From: Rehmannia glutinosa
Lineage: Eukaryota > Streptophyta > Magnoliopsida > Lamiales > Orobanchaceae
DNA length: 64,000 bases
NCBI GenBank assembly: GCA_016081115.2
Contig: CM071936.1
Coordinates: 90,325,943 to 90,389,942 of the forward strand
Reading direction: 5' to 3'
The notes below the pieces were generated by a model. That model made no database searches. It was not told the DNA's origin and was given only the letters and a program-made list of their open reading frames with translations. Position 1 is the first letter of the stretch, and each line of letters opens with the position of its first letter. Below are positions 1-10,960 of this stretch, piece after piece. The translations under genes were made by a program, and so were the position numbers.

Positions 1-837
1 TAACATGTCCACACTTTGCAGCTGTCTTTGCTTCCTCTTCCAGCCGAATCTCACTTTCCTTTACCAAACTCCCATCTTTCTCCATCACACCTTCCTTATC
101 CATGCCTGCAACCCGTTTGTTCACAACAATTAAACACTCTGTATGCATGACTATTAGTGGAATATCCTAGGAACAGACTCTTATCACTTTTGGAATCAAA
201 TTTAGCAAGTTCATCTCTTTCATTTAACACATAACACACACATCCAAATACATGAAAATATTTAAGGTTAGCCTTTTTACCCAAAAGAATCTCATAAGGT
301 GTCATAGTACTACCTATCCTTAAATACACACGATTAGTGATATGACATGCAGTGTTCAAGGCCTCAGCCCAAAAACCTTTGGTCAAATTTTTCGAACTCA
401 ACATAGCTCGTGCCATTTCTTGTAATATTCGATTTTTCCTTTCTGCCACCCCATTTTGTTGTGGAGTTTTGGGTGCGGAAAATTCATGAGAAATACCTTT
501 CCTATCAACAAAAGTTTGAAAAAGATGAATTTTCAAATTCTTTTCCATGATTAGTCCTAATCCTAGAAATTGTGACACTATACAAATTACACACCTTTTT
601 ATGCAAATTCCGGAAAGACTTGAAAGCATCAAATTTTTCACGTAAGAACGCACCCAAATATAACGGGAAAAGTCATCAATACCAACAAAGGAGTATTTCT
701 TACCTCCAACACTTTCAACCTCAATAGGACCCATAAGATCCATATGGAGAAGTTCAAAACATCGAGTAATGTTAAAGTGTTGTGACATTTGGTGCGACAC
801 TCGAGTTTGCTTACCTTTTTGACAAGATCCACACACA
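1..837 (-). pseudogene. Ty1/copia (Sirevirus-like) integrase remnant, left part of an interrupted element
   Basis: Read on the minus strand from 836 downward. It opens with a zinc-finger-side motif CGSCQKGKQ, then DLMGP and the DDFSRY block of the copia integrase core. After frame breaks come KTPQQNGVAERKNR (with the catalytic Glu region) and FWAEALNTACH, then a GCVCYV/FLGYS C-terminal segment. Bases 1-95 read as the variable hinge between integrase and RT, so the element continues left of the window. The core is split by at least one frameshift near 540-640 and another near 130. The next upstream domain of the same element lies at 4279-4700 on the same strand, so 838-4278 interrupts it. Family assignment is from motifs only. 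Confidence 0.85.
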
Positions 838-1315
838 GAGGTATTTTTTGTATTCAGCTTCCAGGAGTTGGAGAAGAGAGGATTAGAAGAATTACCCCAT
901 ATTCAAGCCTCTATAAAAATATTTGTGTCATTTACTTTCAACAAATTTACTTTCCTGCATATTCAAATTTATATCCGCTGATTATATTAGCTATCCAACG
1001 GATAAATAACCAAGTGCTAAAAAATCAAGTGTTTAAAAAACGCTATAATCTAATCAAAGGGGGTTAAGTCTTCCGCTATTAAAAACCAATCAGCCAAGTT
1101 AAGTATTTGGCTTGAGGAGTCAAGTTATACTATCAACAGCTCTATCGAGTCTGTTGAGTGGGTAACTTAGCTGAAAAGCCAACTTAGCTTTCATCAAGGA
1201 CACAGTTGTTTGAGTCAACTCTGTTGAATAATTTTAAAAGGACTAAATCGAAAATTTGATAAGGTTTATTCAATCCCCCCTTCTAAATCTTACTTCACAC
1301 CCCTTGGGACCTACA
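838..1315 (+). repeat. Partial LTR (3' ~480 bp) of an inserted Sirevirus-like element
   Basis: This stretch matches, in reverse complement, the LTR at 56281-57705. Shared landmarks are a block around gttggagaagagaggatt and the terminus gggacctaca. It is cut off at its left at the junction with the opposite-strand integrase. The terminus ends in ACA directly before a primer binding site, as a 5' LTR should. The upstream two thirds of the LTR are missing. Confidence 0.75.
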
Positions 1316-1335
1316 AGTGGTATCAAAGCGGTTGG
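1316..1335 (+). other. Primer binding site (initiator Met tRNA type)
   Basis: agtggtatcaaagcggttgg follows the LTR end directly. TGGTATCA-AGC is the complement of the plant initiator Met tRNA 3' end, the usual primer of Ty1/copia elements; one base differs from the canonical TGGTATCAGAGC. Confidence 0.8.
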
Positions 1336-1439
1336 TTCATTGAGCCTTCCGCACTGGTTACTGAACTAGATCTCTATCTTTTCAAAGTTTTTAAACACTT
1401 GTGTTTTCAAAGTCTTTCATTTTAAGCAAAGTTATTATC

Positions 1440-2720
1440 ATGGAAGCAAATCTGACATGCATTCCTATGTTCACCGTTGAAGAATTTGATGATTGGAAAA
1501 TTCGTATGCAGGCTCATCTATCTGCATTACATGATGAAATGTGGCTTGTGATTGAGGATGAGCCATTGCAAATATTCAAAGTGAACACGACTGCAATAAG
1601 AGCATTTTGCGGTGAAGGAGAAGAAGATGTTCTGAGTAAGACCAACCATGGTTGAAAAACCAAGGACTGAGTGGACTAATGAGGATAGAAAAAGATATAA
1701 CTTGGACAATATAGCCAAGGACATACTCTACAAGACATTGGACAAAGCAATGTTCAATAAAGTCAAATCTTACAAATCTGCAAAAGAAATCTGGAACAAG
1801 CTGACTTTAATTTGTGAAGGATCAGAACACATTAAAGAAAATAAACTGTCCGTTGCTGTTCAAAAATTTGAAAATTTCAAAATTCTTGCAGGTGAAACCT
1901 TGGATCAACTGGATGCCAGATTCACTGAGATTACGAATGAGCATTCAGCTCTTAGAAAGGAATATACACAGAAGGAAATGTGTATGAAGATCTTAAGAAG
2001 TCTCCCAGATGAATGGGAAATGAAGGTTATGGCCCTGAGACATTCAATGAACCTCCCAAGAACATCTAACCATGAGCTATTCTCAGACCTCAAAGCCTAT
2101 GAGTTTGAGCTGAGAAGAAAAGAGCAAGAGGAGACAGTTGTACCCAAGACAACTACGTTAATGGCTAGTGATGGAAGAGAGCTGAGCAAAGGAAGCCATA
2201 GACCAGGAGGAAATTGCCCTGATGGTCAAAAGATTCAACAAGTTCTTCAATAAGAACTATAAAAAAACAAGGGTAAGACCTCCAGGAGACATTCAGCTCC
2301 TTCTAAATCAAGGGAAGACAGGTCAAACAAGAGAGTTGAGCATTAAAGTGTTGAATATCAGAGAGCTGATAATCCTAGAGCAGACAGAGCTGATCAAAGA
2401 GCTGAGAACCTGTGTTGGAACTGCAGACAACTAGGACACTTTTGATTGTTAGTTGTTCTATCCACCAGTCAACAAATATAGGAATGAGGAAGAAAGAAAA
2501 GTCTTTAGGGAAATAAGACAGGGAAAGAAGAAAGCCATGTTAGCTGCTGAGACTGCTGAGACAGTCAAGTCTAAAGAAGCAGCAAACTCAAAAAGTAGTG
2601 AAGCAGACTACTCAAGTGATTCTGAGGAGAAGGCTATGATCTGCCTTATGGCCAAAGAACAAGATCAACCAGATCAAGAAGATGAGTACACTCTAACTCA
2701 TCTCATTTAGATTCAAGTGA
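1440..2720 (+). pseudogene. Sirevirus-like gag (capsid) pseudogene
   Basis: It starts at an ATG 125 bp after the LTR (MEANLT, then FTVEEFDDWKIRMQAHL), the same start as the gag at 56154 on the other strand. It includes the gag core (AKEIWNKLTLICEGSEHIKENKL, shown here only by its landmark AKEIWNKL) and a C-terminal K/E-rich part. Frame changes occur near 1640 and 2240. The zinc knuckle at about 2411-2450 begins CWNCRQLGHF, but a stop codon follows His and the last Cys is lost. The capsid would package element RNA in the cytoplasm; this copy cannot give a full protein. Confidence 0.8.
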
Positions 2721-3805
2721 TAGTGATTGTGATACACACACTTCATCACCCACTGTTCTTTATTCATTAGGCAAAATGATGAAAGATTTTGAACACATAA
2801 AATCCTCACACACTATTCTAAATGAGGAAAATAGCCAGCTTAAAAGCCAAAACTCACAGCTGACTAAAGAGCTGAGTACTCTAAGTCATATAGCTGATGA
2901 GAACACTAAGCTGAAGGCTGAAAATGCAAGTATCACGGCAAAGTTATCTGCTATAGAAAAGAGGGAAAAAAGATCTCAAAAATGTGATTGCCTCATTTAC
3001 AAAGGCATCCAAATCATTGGATGATCTTATTATGAGTTAAAAAGAATGTGGAGATAAGACAGGCATAGGATTTAATTCTTTTGTGCACAGTCAAACTCTA
3101 AGATTGATTTTGGAAAAAGGATCTTCAAGTAATGGAGCATCGCAAAAACCCAAAACACCAAATACTGCACCCACATTAACTCCAAAGCACAATCACAAAC
3201 AAACTGGCCTTGGACACAAAGGAAAAGAAATACAACCAGTTGAGTATGCTGAGAGGACAGCTGAGAAGAAATCCATCAGAGTTCCTCAGCAAACTCTAAA
3301 CAGAAGATACTCTGTGAAAAGCAAACAGAGCTACCAAAAATCCCAGAAATTTCATCAGAGAAATACATATGACGGGAATGGTAGAAACTATCCAAACTAT
3401 GCTGATTAGAATAATGTGAAACATACAAAGACATGTGGAATACAAGCCAAAGTTGCAAAGACCTAAACCTCAGCAAAGGTCATTCCAAAGGCAAAAGAGC
3501 TATTATCAGCACACATATGCACCCAAGCACTACACTCAGAAATACAACAACTACCCCAAGAAGGCAATTGCTAAAACACAAACACAGACATACAGACAAA
3601 AGAGACAGCTGTATGAACCTAAAACCCCCAAGCAATTTGCTAAAGTGCACTATGATTATGGCACTGATAGATGACAACCTCTTAGAGTCAAATCTTTTGG
3701 CTATAAGTTGGTTAGATCATCTTATAACACTAACCCTTTAGGATCCAGGCAAGTATGGGTACCTAAAAATTGATTTCCTTGATTGCAGGTTCAAGGAACA
3801 GCTGA
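2721..3805 (+). pseudogene. gag C-terminal coiled coil and linker of the same Sirevirus-like element
   Basis: From 2776 the reading KDFEHIKSSHTILNEEN and the Q/L/E-rich run after it (NSQLTKELSTLSHIADEN) predict a coiled coil of about 60 residues. Further on comes a basic Q/Y/K-rich linker (QRSFQRQKSYYQHTYAPKH, about 3470-3660). The same order and wording occur on the minus strand at 54782-53723, so this is a normal part of the family between gag and protease. Frames change at about 3010, 3410 and 3670. Confidence 0.7.
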
Positions 3806-4278
3806 GTGCCAAGGAACTGTTACATGGATAGTGGTTGTTCCAGACATATGATAGGGAACAAGAAAAACCTATCAATATTCAAGGAGATTAGAGCTGCAAA
3901 AGTCATATTTGGAGGAAATGGAGCTCCAGCCTCCAGGGGAGATCAAAGGCACAAGATCTATCAAGAAAAATGGATTGGAAATCACAGATGTTCCTTATGT
4001 TGAAGGCCTCAACTTCAACCTGTTAAGCATCAGCCAACTCTGTGATAAAGGCTACAATGTTGGATTTAACATGGGAGTGTGCGGATCAAAGATCTTGAAT
4101 CAAATGAAATAGTCTTTGCAAGGATCAAAGAAGAATATGTATGTAGTAGATTGGTCTACTGCTACACCAAGCACTTGTATGTTAGCAAAGAGCACAGCCG
4201 AATCAAGTTGGTTGTGGCACAAGAAGCTGAGTCATCTGAATTTCAAGACAATCAACAACTTGCAAGGAGTCATCTTGT
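3806..4278 (+). pseudogene. Copia protease and start of GAG-pre-integrase domain
   Basis: MDSGCSRHMIGNKKN carries the aspartic protease D-S-G triad of copia elements, followed by VIFGGNGAP and NLLSISQLCDKGY. The next domain starts WLWHKKLSHLNF in another frame and stops abruptly near 4278, where the sequence jumps to the opposite-strand element. Protein at 53750-53133 on the minus strand is the family's other copy here. Frameshifts occur near 3930 and 4110. Confidence 0.8.
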
Positions 4279-4700
4279 ATGTAAGCCTCACACAGCCTCA
4301 TATCTTACTATTTATCAATCATTTTAAAGTTCACATGTCCTAACTTTTGATGCCACAAATCCATTTCGTTTAACTTTACACTATGACATGCAGTAATACC
4401 ACTAAATTGGTAGCAATTATCAATAGATCTCAAATCTTCTAAGATGCAAACGTTAGATTTATCAAAGACTTCACGAGAATTCTTATCAAATTTAACATAT
4501 AAATCGTCATCACAAAGTTGGCTTATACTAAGAAGATTTTACGGAAGCCCTTCAACATGTAGAATGTTCTTGAGCTTCGGAAGACTTTTTACATTCAGAG
4601 TACCCTTACCAATCATATGTCCTCGAGCACCACTAGCATAAGTGACTTTACCTCCATTAAAAAACTCATAGTCCGTTAGGTATTCGATGCTTGGATTTTC
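4279..4700 (-). pseudogene. Ty1/copia protease tail and GAG-pre-integrase, right part of the interrupted element
   Basis: On the minus strand the sequence reads GHMIGKGTLNVKSLPK, NLLSISQLCDDD and DLWHQKLGHVNFK, the conserved stretch between copia protease and integrase. It would be followed directly by the CGSCQKGKQ block at 836, so only a few dozen bases of the outer element were lost at the interruption. One stop codon lies in the NLLSISQ approach. Upstream, beyond about 4700, the similarity ends. Confidence 0.75.
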
Positions 4701-5163
4701 TTTCCTTAATTATTGGATTTCTTAGTTTTTTAAGTTTTGTGGTGTTATATGGTTTGTGATATACATGGAATAATCTGAAATATCATCATCACTATCTTTT
4801 ATCCGTATTTAAGGTTAAGAGTTTCATTATTTTCCAAGACTTAAAATTCCAAAATCTATTTGAAATTGAGTTTTTCTTTTTCTCAAGGAACCCGTCCGAT
4901 TTTGTATTTGATTCAGTTGGGATTCTCAAGAATTCCTTCCGTTAGGCAGTTGAGAGTCTTTATTAATGACTAACATATCTTCTTTTTCTGTCAAATCACT
5001 TCACATCTCTTTATCATTATCTTTCCCTCATTCTCTCAGATTTTTCTCTCTCTCGATTTACTGTGCTTCTTCCCCAACTTTCTTTTTGAAATTTTACTGT
5101 GATCTTCTTCGAATACATATTCTTCTAAACAACTATGAAGAGAATGTTTTTAGGAATCGTCAA
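4701..5163. other. AT-rich stretch without recognised gene
   Basis: No coding signal is seen. Pyrimidine-rich runs such as ctctctctcgattt near 5045 resemble the leader upstream of the third ORF that starts near 5164, so at least the right part is probably its untranslated leader. Confidence 0.4.
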
Positions 5164-7488
5164 TGGCTGACACTTAAATCGAACCCCACCATGAATCTAC
5201 TCATCCACCAACCATTTCGAGTGTCGACACAAGTGCTGCAACACCCCCTACAGCACCCATTGGTCCAATTCTTGTAACCCAGGTTGAGTCGACTGAACAT
5301 AGTACTCCGATGGAATGAACCCTCTAAATCTTCTGAGCATTCTACTTTGGTTCCGAAATCCACCGAGTTGCCTGAAACGGCGCCTCTACAAAAGAAAATC
5401 CACAAGAAAACCCTGCAAATCTTGATGAAAGGACAACCATGGTCATTGCCCCTGAAGCACCAACTCCAACTGGTGTTTTTCCTCTTGGGATCCCGAAAAC
5501 ATGATTAATGTAGATGATCTCCCGGACTTGAGTGAGCAAGAAAACCCTCAAACTCTAAAAAGTCAAAAATTTCGAAAACGAAGGGTTTTTCCTCTGCTCA
5601 ATCGTTTGGTGGTGGCTCCCCATCTCAAAGAAATCCAAAAAGAGAAAAGAAAGTCGTAAGACAGTCTTCCAAGAAAGGAGGAGAACCATCCTTGTTTCTG
5701 GACATCCACTTGCAATCTAATTCCGATGATGATACCTCCAGGTATGTGATGGCTAGAAGGTCCAGAACTAGAAGTTCAGTAAAGAAATCCACAGTCAAGA
5801 AGACTCCGACCAAGAAAACTCTGACCAAGAAGACTCCAATCAAGAAAGGATCTACATCTACTCCGAGCAAGAAAATGGTTGTTTTTGGGTCTGAATCTAG
5901 TAAGAAAGGACAGGGAAATTCCTTAGAAAAAGGGTCTACAGATGAAGGGGCTGAAATTCTGGAATCTTTGAAGAAAAGTACATGGCCAAGTACTGAATGA
6001 AGAGCTGGTAAAAGTGTTTCCACTCCAGTTGCAACACTTTCTAAGTCAGAGGAAAGGTTAGAATCGGACAATTCTAGCGATGAGGATTTCGATGCTAGAA
6101 AGGAAGATGACAAGGATGACGATACTGATCCTGATTTGGTGCTTGAGACAGAGGCTGAAAGAGCTGAATAGGGTGTGCCTCCAAGTGTTGGTACTCTGGC
6201 TACAACACCCGACTCAGCTGTGATTCTGAGTCAGCTGCAACTTCTCCCTCTGCTGCATCCCCGAAATCCTCTACTGCCTTGGATAATGTGTATGAGATAA
6301 GTAAAACTTTCTCTGAATCTTTTAAACTGAGGATGCTTCCACTCGGTTTGGAAAAATGCATGATCAAAGTTATTTGTGAAAAAAGAATTGAGTATGATAT
6401 ATTTGAGAAAAATAATATTATTCGTCTGTGTCAAAAGAGAATTCGCTGAGTACTGTGACCACTGATGTGCTCTTTGTGAGAAACATGATTTTAGAATTTT
6501 ATGCTAATTTGAAGTCCATTGCTAAGAATACAAGATCAGCTAAGTATAAGAAAGTGTATGTTCGCCAACAGATTTATGACTTCTCTCCATGTGTCATTAA
6601 CACTTTCTTTGAAACACCTAACTTTGAGAGAGGTACACTGATAGATTATTACAATGAGGTCGTTCGAATATCATTGCTAATAAGGTTACATCTAAGCATG
6701 TCCACCCTGCCAAACTACCCTCCTCTAAGCTGACTTCTCTGTACTCTGTATTGCATAAGATTTGAGTTCAGAATTGGATTCCTACTTCCCATAGTACTTC
6801 GGTTGCTAATGAACAAGTTGTGGTTTTGTTCAAGATTAGGACTGGGATTCCACTAAATTTTGGACAGTTGGTCTTTGATATGGTAATAGGATTTGCTGAA
6901 TCTAGTGTGTCTCATGCTCTTCCTTATCCCTCTCCGATTTACATGATTTTTAAGTTCACATGGATTGAATATGGGGAGCACTGATTCTTTCACACCTGAG
7001 CCTGGACTCTTCACCTTCTCTCATAAATTCTTCAAAGGCGACAGGGAGAAAGACTTGCCACTCAAATTTCCTGGAGAAGAGGAATAAATTGAACACATTG
7101 CTCCTGCCAGTTCTCAAGGTGTTCCTACAAGTGTTCCACCAAATGTTACCAACACCGCTGATATTCCTTCACCTACATTTGATTCTTCTTCTGCTATATA
7201 TGTTGCTATGAACTTTATGCAGGGACAACTTGCATTTGCTGACCAGCAAATTGCATTGGCTAAGCAACACATCCAGTACTACGAACAATTCAAAACCATA
7301 TCAATAGCTTGCTCTCACCTCTTTTTGGACAAAAAGGGGGAGATGGAGTTGCTGCTAAAGATGCTGGAATAAATGTTGAGCCGAGCATAAGTGGAGGGGG
7401 AGCTAGTTCAAGTGGAGCCAAGGAAGGAGCTGGCGATGACATGGATATGCACTTTGGTTTCGAGGATGAATTGTATAAATTTGATTAA
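5164..7488 (+). pseudogene. Third (envelope-position) ORF of a Sirevirus-like copia element, broken
   Basis: A P/T/S-rich N-terminal part starts near the ATG at 5164. It is followed by a basic Lys/Thr repeat (KKTPTKKTLTKKTPIKK, about 5790-5850) and an acidic Glu/Asp tract. The middle part, about 6430-6960, reads FVRNMILEFYANLKS, VRQQIYDFSP, IPLNFGQLVFD and LPYPSPIY. It resembles the plant domain annotated as putative plant transposon protein (PF20167-like, from memory). A Gln-rich C-terminal helix (QGQLAFADQQIALAKQH) ends near 7380. Frames break at about 5280, 5510, 6000, 6680 and 7330. The role in the element is unknown; position next to the 3' LTR suggests an accessory or envelope-like ORF. 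Confidence 0.65.
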
Positions 7489-7879
7489 TGATGTTCCTTC
7501 TGTCGTACTTAAATAAACAATGTTGCTTTTCTTTGACCTTTTGATAATTAGCTCTTATGTTCTGATAGACTAATATTTTGGTTTTGATGTCCTAACCTTC
7601 ATGTTTCTCTGTTGAACTGCTTGATGATAGTACTTTGAATTTGTAGTTAGAATTCTGATGACTCTTGTTCTTATACTCTGATATTATGATTGAGTACTAA
7701 TTATTTTTGCAGATCTTAAGTGTTCATGGAAGTGTTCTGACATTTGTAGCAACACTTTGTGAAACAGGGTGATTTTTGATTAAGGGGAGAAAACTTCTTT
7801 CACACAGAATTTTAACTAAGGGGGAGTTACTTACTTGTTTTCTAAATCATATGATTGATTTTCTATGTTTTGTCCAGAA

Positions 7880-7897
7880 AGACAAAAAATGGGAGAA
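7880..7897 (+). other. Polypurine tract
   Basis: agacaaaaaatgggagaa lies directly before an LTR start TGTTAGATTC. This is where second-strand synthesis would be primed, and it shows that the third ORF at 5164-7488 belongs to this LTR. Confidence 0.65.
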
Positions 7898-8779
7898 TGT
7901 TAGATTCGTATTTTTCACGATATCTAATATTTTCCTTTATATTCGAAAATTCCAAATTTTAGTATTTTACCTTTCTTGGTTACTTCTTGTAATAAGATTT
8001 ATTAAATAAGGAAAGTTGATTTATAAAAGGATTGTTTTAAAACTTGACTCTCAAGTATTGGGTTAATATGGAAAGATCTTATTCTCAGATATTTTAGGTC
8101 ATATTGATAAGGAAGGATTCTATAGTCCGCCTTTATATGTGATTATGAATTATTATTCTATTATGTCTCTCTTTCCTTGTTTTGTAGGGACTAGGAGTTT
8201 TCAAGGGGCGCCTATATAAGAAGGGCGTCCCTCACATAAATCAAGCACGCAGAATTACAATTGAGAGAGCAAAAATACACGAGAGAGTTCGAAATCGCAC
8301 GAAGAAATAAAGTTTGATATTCTGCACAGATTGAAGTGTTATACGAACTGTTGCTGCGACTTCATTTTAACACCTTCAAGATTGAGAGTCTTTGTTTCTT
8401 TGATTTTCGTCCATCGTTTGTTTTCATTGAAGTTCTGAATAGTCGATAGTATTCCTTTTTGGACAAGTTGTTTTAAAAAGTATAGATCTACTCATAGATA
8501 GGAGTTGTAATAGTTTTCGTACTAGTTGAGTCATTCAAAGTGAGTTCTGTAAACGATACTTCAACTAGTAAATTATTTCGCTCTGCTGGCACGTCTACAA
8601 GTATTTTTATACTTGTAGACAAATTTTATCTCTGTGTTTTTATATTTATCCGCTGCGAGTTGGTACAAGTGTTACTGACACTTGTAACAACACTTTATTC
8701 TGAGAACTTTGGAGCCTTAAATCTTTCAGTGGCCACGAGTATTACTCGCAATGACGAGGTCCGAGTTCTAGTACCTACA
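7898..8779 (+). repeat. LTR of a Ty1/copia element (882 bp)
   Basis: It starts TGTTAGATTC after the polypurine tract and most likely ends ...GTACCTACA. A TATA box (tatataag, 8213-8220) lies inside, followed about 30-60 bp later by a leader-like stretch. Both termini follow the TG...CA rule. The left partner LTR is not in the window as far as I can see, so the exact right end is inferred from the CCTACA ending shared with the Sirevirus LTR at 56281. Confidence 0.6.
8213..8220 (+). promoter_or_regulatory. TATA box of the LTR
   Basis: tatataag in gcgcctatataagaaggg, about 315 bp into the 882-bp LTR, a normal position for the U3/R boundary. Confidence 0.55.
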
Positions 8780-8797
8780 ATGACAGAGCCGAACTCA
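8780..8797 (+). other. Primer-binding-site-like sequence after the LTR
   Basis: atgacagagccgaactc follows the LTR end. It looks like TGGTATCAGAGCC with a few bases lost. A PBS after an LTR that is also preceded by a polypurine tract is unusual; see findings. Confidence 0.35.
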
Positions 8798-9092
8798 AAA
8801 AAAGAAAATTAATTTATTCTAAATAGTAATTTCACTCCATATCTAATAACATAATTCAGTTGAGCAAGTTAAAGAATTGTTTGAACTTGATCTTAAAAAG
8901 TGTCCTTGTAAATATTCGTAGGATATTTATAAGTAGCCCCACACAATTAAAATAATACTCGATATCCATGTACAATTTAATTCGATCTGTTGTCACAATA
9001 TATATCTACTGGCCATATACCAGCAACACGAGTTCTCGATATGTAGATTCATACAAATCATAAAATTCATATTGTTACAAATTACTACAGTG
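8798..9092. other. AT-rich intergenic DNA, nothing recognised
   Basis: No ORF of note, no repeat structure and no terminal motifs seen. Confidence 0.4.
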
Positions 9093-9109
9093 GAGTATGG
9101 AGATCTAGT

Positions 9110-9800
9110 AGTAGTTCAAAAACCTCTTTCATTTTTTCTCTCACTAAAACTCTCTTCAAAACCTAAAAGCAATAGCAGCCCGCCCCTTCCCCTCCCTCTT
9201 CCACTGCCTCATTCTCCACCCCACTTCAACCACTCCCATAACAATGGCAGATAACCAGGTATTCCTTTGGGTGGGATCTGGCTCCTTCAATCAACATGGT
9301 ACTCCATTTCTGGTCAACTCCGTCTTCGCGCTCGGGTGGTGATGGGCCGCGATGGTGGATCGGGAGAGGGAGAGGCTGAGTTCCAGATTCATGGTTCTTG
9401 CCTTTTTTTTGTTGTTTTAGTTGTTGTTTTTTTCCTGTTATTTTGGGTGTTTTTGTTGTATTTTTCCTGTTTGTGTCTTTTCTTTTCCCGGCTGATTTGC
9501 GAAACTCGTAGGCGGATCAATTTTATCTGTTCTATAGTATGTAGTGGTTGCTCGTACCCGATTTTGATTTTTTGGTGTTTTGCGGTCTCCATTAAGGAGT
9601 GTTGAAGTCTCCCAGCATGAGAGTGTTCTTAGTTTGGGTGTGGAGTTTTTCGTTTGTGAAGTGGACATGAATTGGTCTTGCCAATTCCCCGCTTGGCTTT
9701 TGTTTAGTCAAGTCGGCTCTTAGCCAGTTGGCTACGTTTGTAATTGTAATTCCAGTTTTTGAGTTGTTCTAATAAAAAAATATCGTTCAGAAAAAAAAAA
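9110..9800 (+). mobile_element. Short poly(A) retroposon (truncated LINE or processed retrocopy) with 17-bp TSD
   Basis: The insert is flanked by perfect 17-bp direct repeats gagtatggagatctagt (9093-9109 and 9801-9817) and ends in ten A residues after an AATAAA-like signal (ctaataaaaaaatatcg). That is the signature of L1-type target-primed reverse transcription. The 5' part looks like an mRNA leader (cttccc-rich, then ATG at 9244, which opens only a 33-codon frame). The 3' part is GT-rich, like plant LINE 3' tails. No RT or endonuclease is encoded, so it is non-autonomous. Confidence 0.8.
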
Positions 9801-9817
9801 GAGTATGGAGATCTAGT

Positions 9818-10960
9818 CACTTATATATCTCCTATCCATTTATTGTTTATGGGCATTCGCAACAGAGAACTGCTCAAACAATCTTTTTATGATCTTGAAA
9901 AATTGATTAATAAAAACTTCGTAGATAATATAAAGCACTACGTTAGGAGTATACTAACAAAACTTATTGAATGTTTAAATAAACAGAGAACAACCTCGTG
10001 TTGCAGCAATATAAGCTTCTGTTTTGATCTCATATAAGTGAGTGTTTCACGCCTACTGACTACTGATTATGAAACATGATACATATATAAGACGTCAGAA
10101 TCTGATCATATTTTTTTTATCAGTTACTAATATAATATCTTTCAAGTCTTTCCTTAACATAAATATTTATTGAATTTTGTCGCCTATTTTAATAAGATTA
10201 CATTATATTAATTATTTTCTATTTTCCAATCCATAGATATAAGTTTACTGCACGAAATAAATTTGACCGATAATCTTCACATAAGTACTTTAATAATTAT
10301 AAGGTTATCCTATAATGATATATTTGCAAATTAGTTTTCAATTTCAAAGATGCATTTCCCAACTAGTTCCTAGTATCGAAGATAAGAGTTATTCAAATGA
10401 AATCTCATCTCAAATTATGAATTCTAAGAGCTAACGAATTATTTTTAAATTAATTATGTTAAACCAATTATGATCTTAGGTAACTAAATGGGATAACAAA
10501 GAAACTAAAAGGAAATTTATTTATCTTGAAACATGAAGCACCGGACAACACATCATTAACAAAATGTTAACATCAACAAACTAGCTAGCAATTCAAAGAA
10601 AACAACAAAACCAACCCTTAACCAATTCTTAAGGTTTTACAAGATTATCCAAACATTTGCAATCTCTCAACTATAAATCCATCAACCAAAATGAAGTCTT
10701 AGGGAACTAAAATGTGATAACCAAAGAAACTAAAAGGAAATTCATTGATACTGAAAAAACACTCTTGCTTCAGACATGAAGCAGAGTAGAACAGATCAAG
10801 AAAAAACACAAACACACACACACACACAACAAAGAAACAAATTACCATTTGACGGAAAAAGAAAGGCACCCTTAACCTAATCATATTAGGTTTTAGAAGT
10901 CCCTTCAAAAACACACTTCATAAGTAGAACTTCAGATTTGTAATAAAACCAAGCTTGTTG
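9818..10960. other. AT-rich DNA downstream of the DOG1-like gene, with a duplicated segment and a (CA)n run
   Basis: No gene recognised. Segments around 10483-10655 and 10697-10905 resemble each other (shared aaagaaactaaaaggaaatt, acatgaagca and cccttaacc landmarks, offset about 215 bp). Both probably derive from the 3' untranslated region of the minus-strand gene. A (CA) microsatellite lies at about 10808-10829. Confidence 0.5.
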
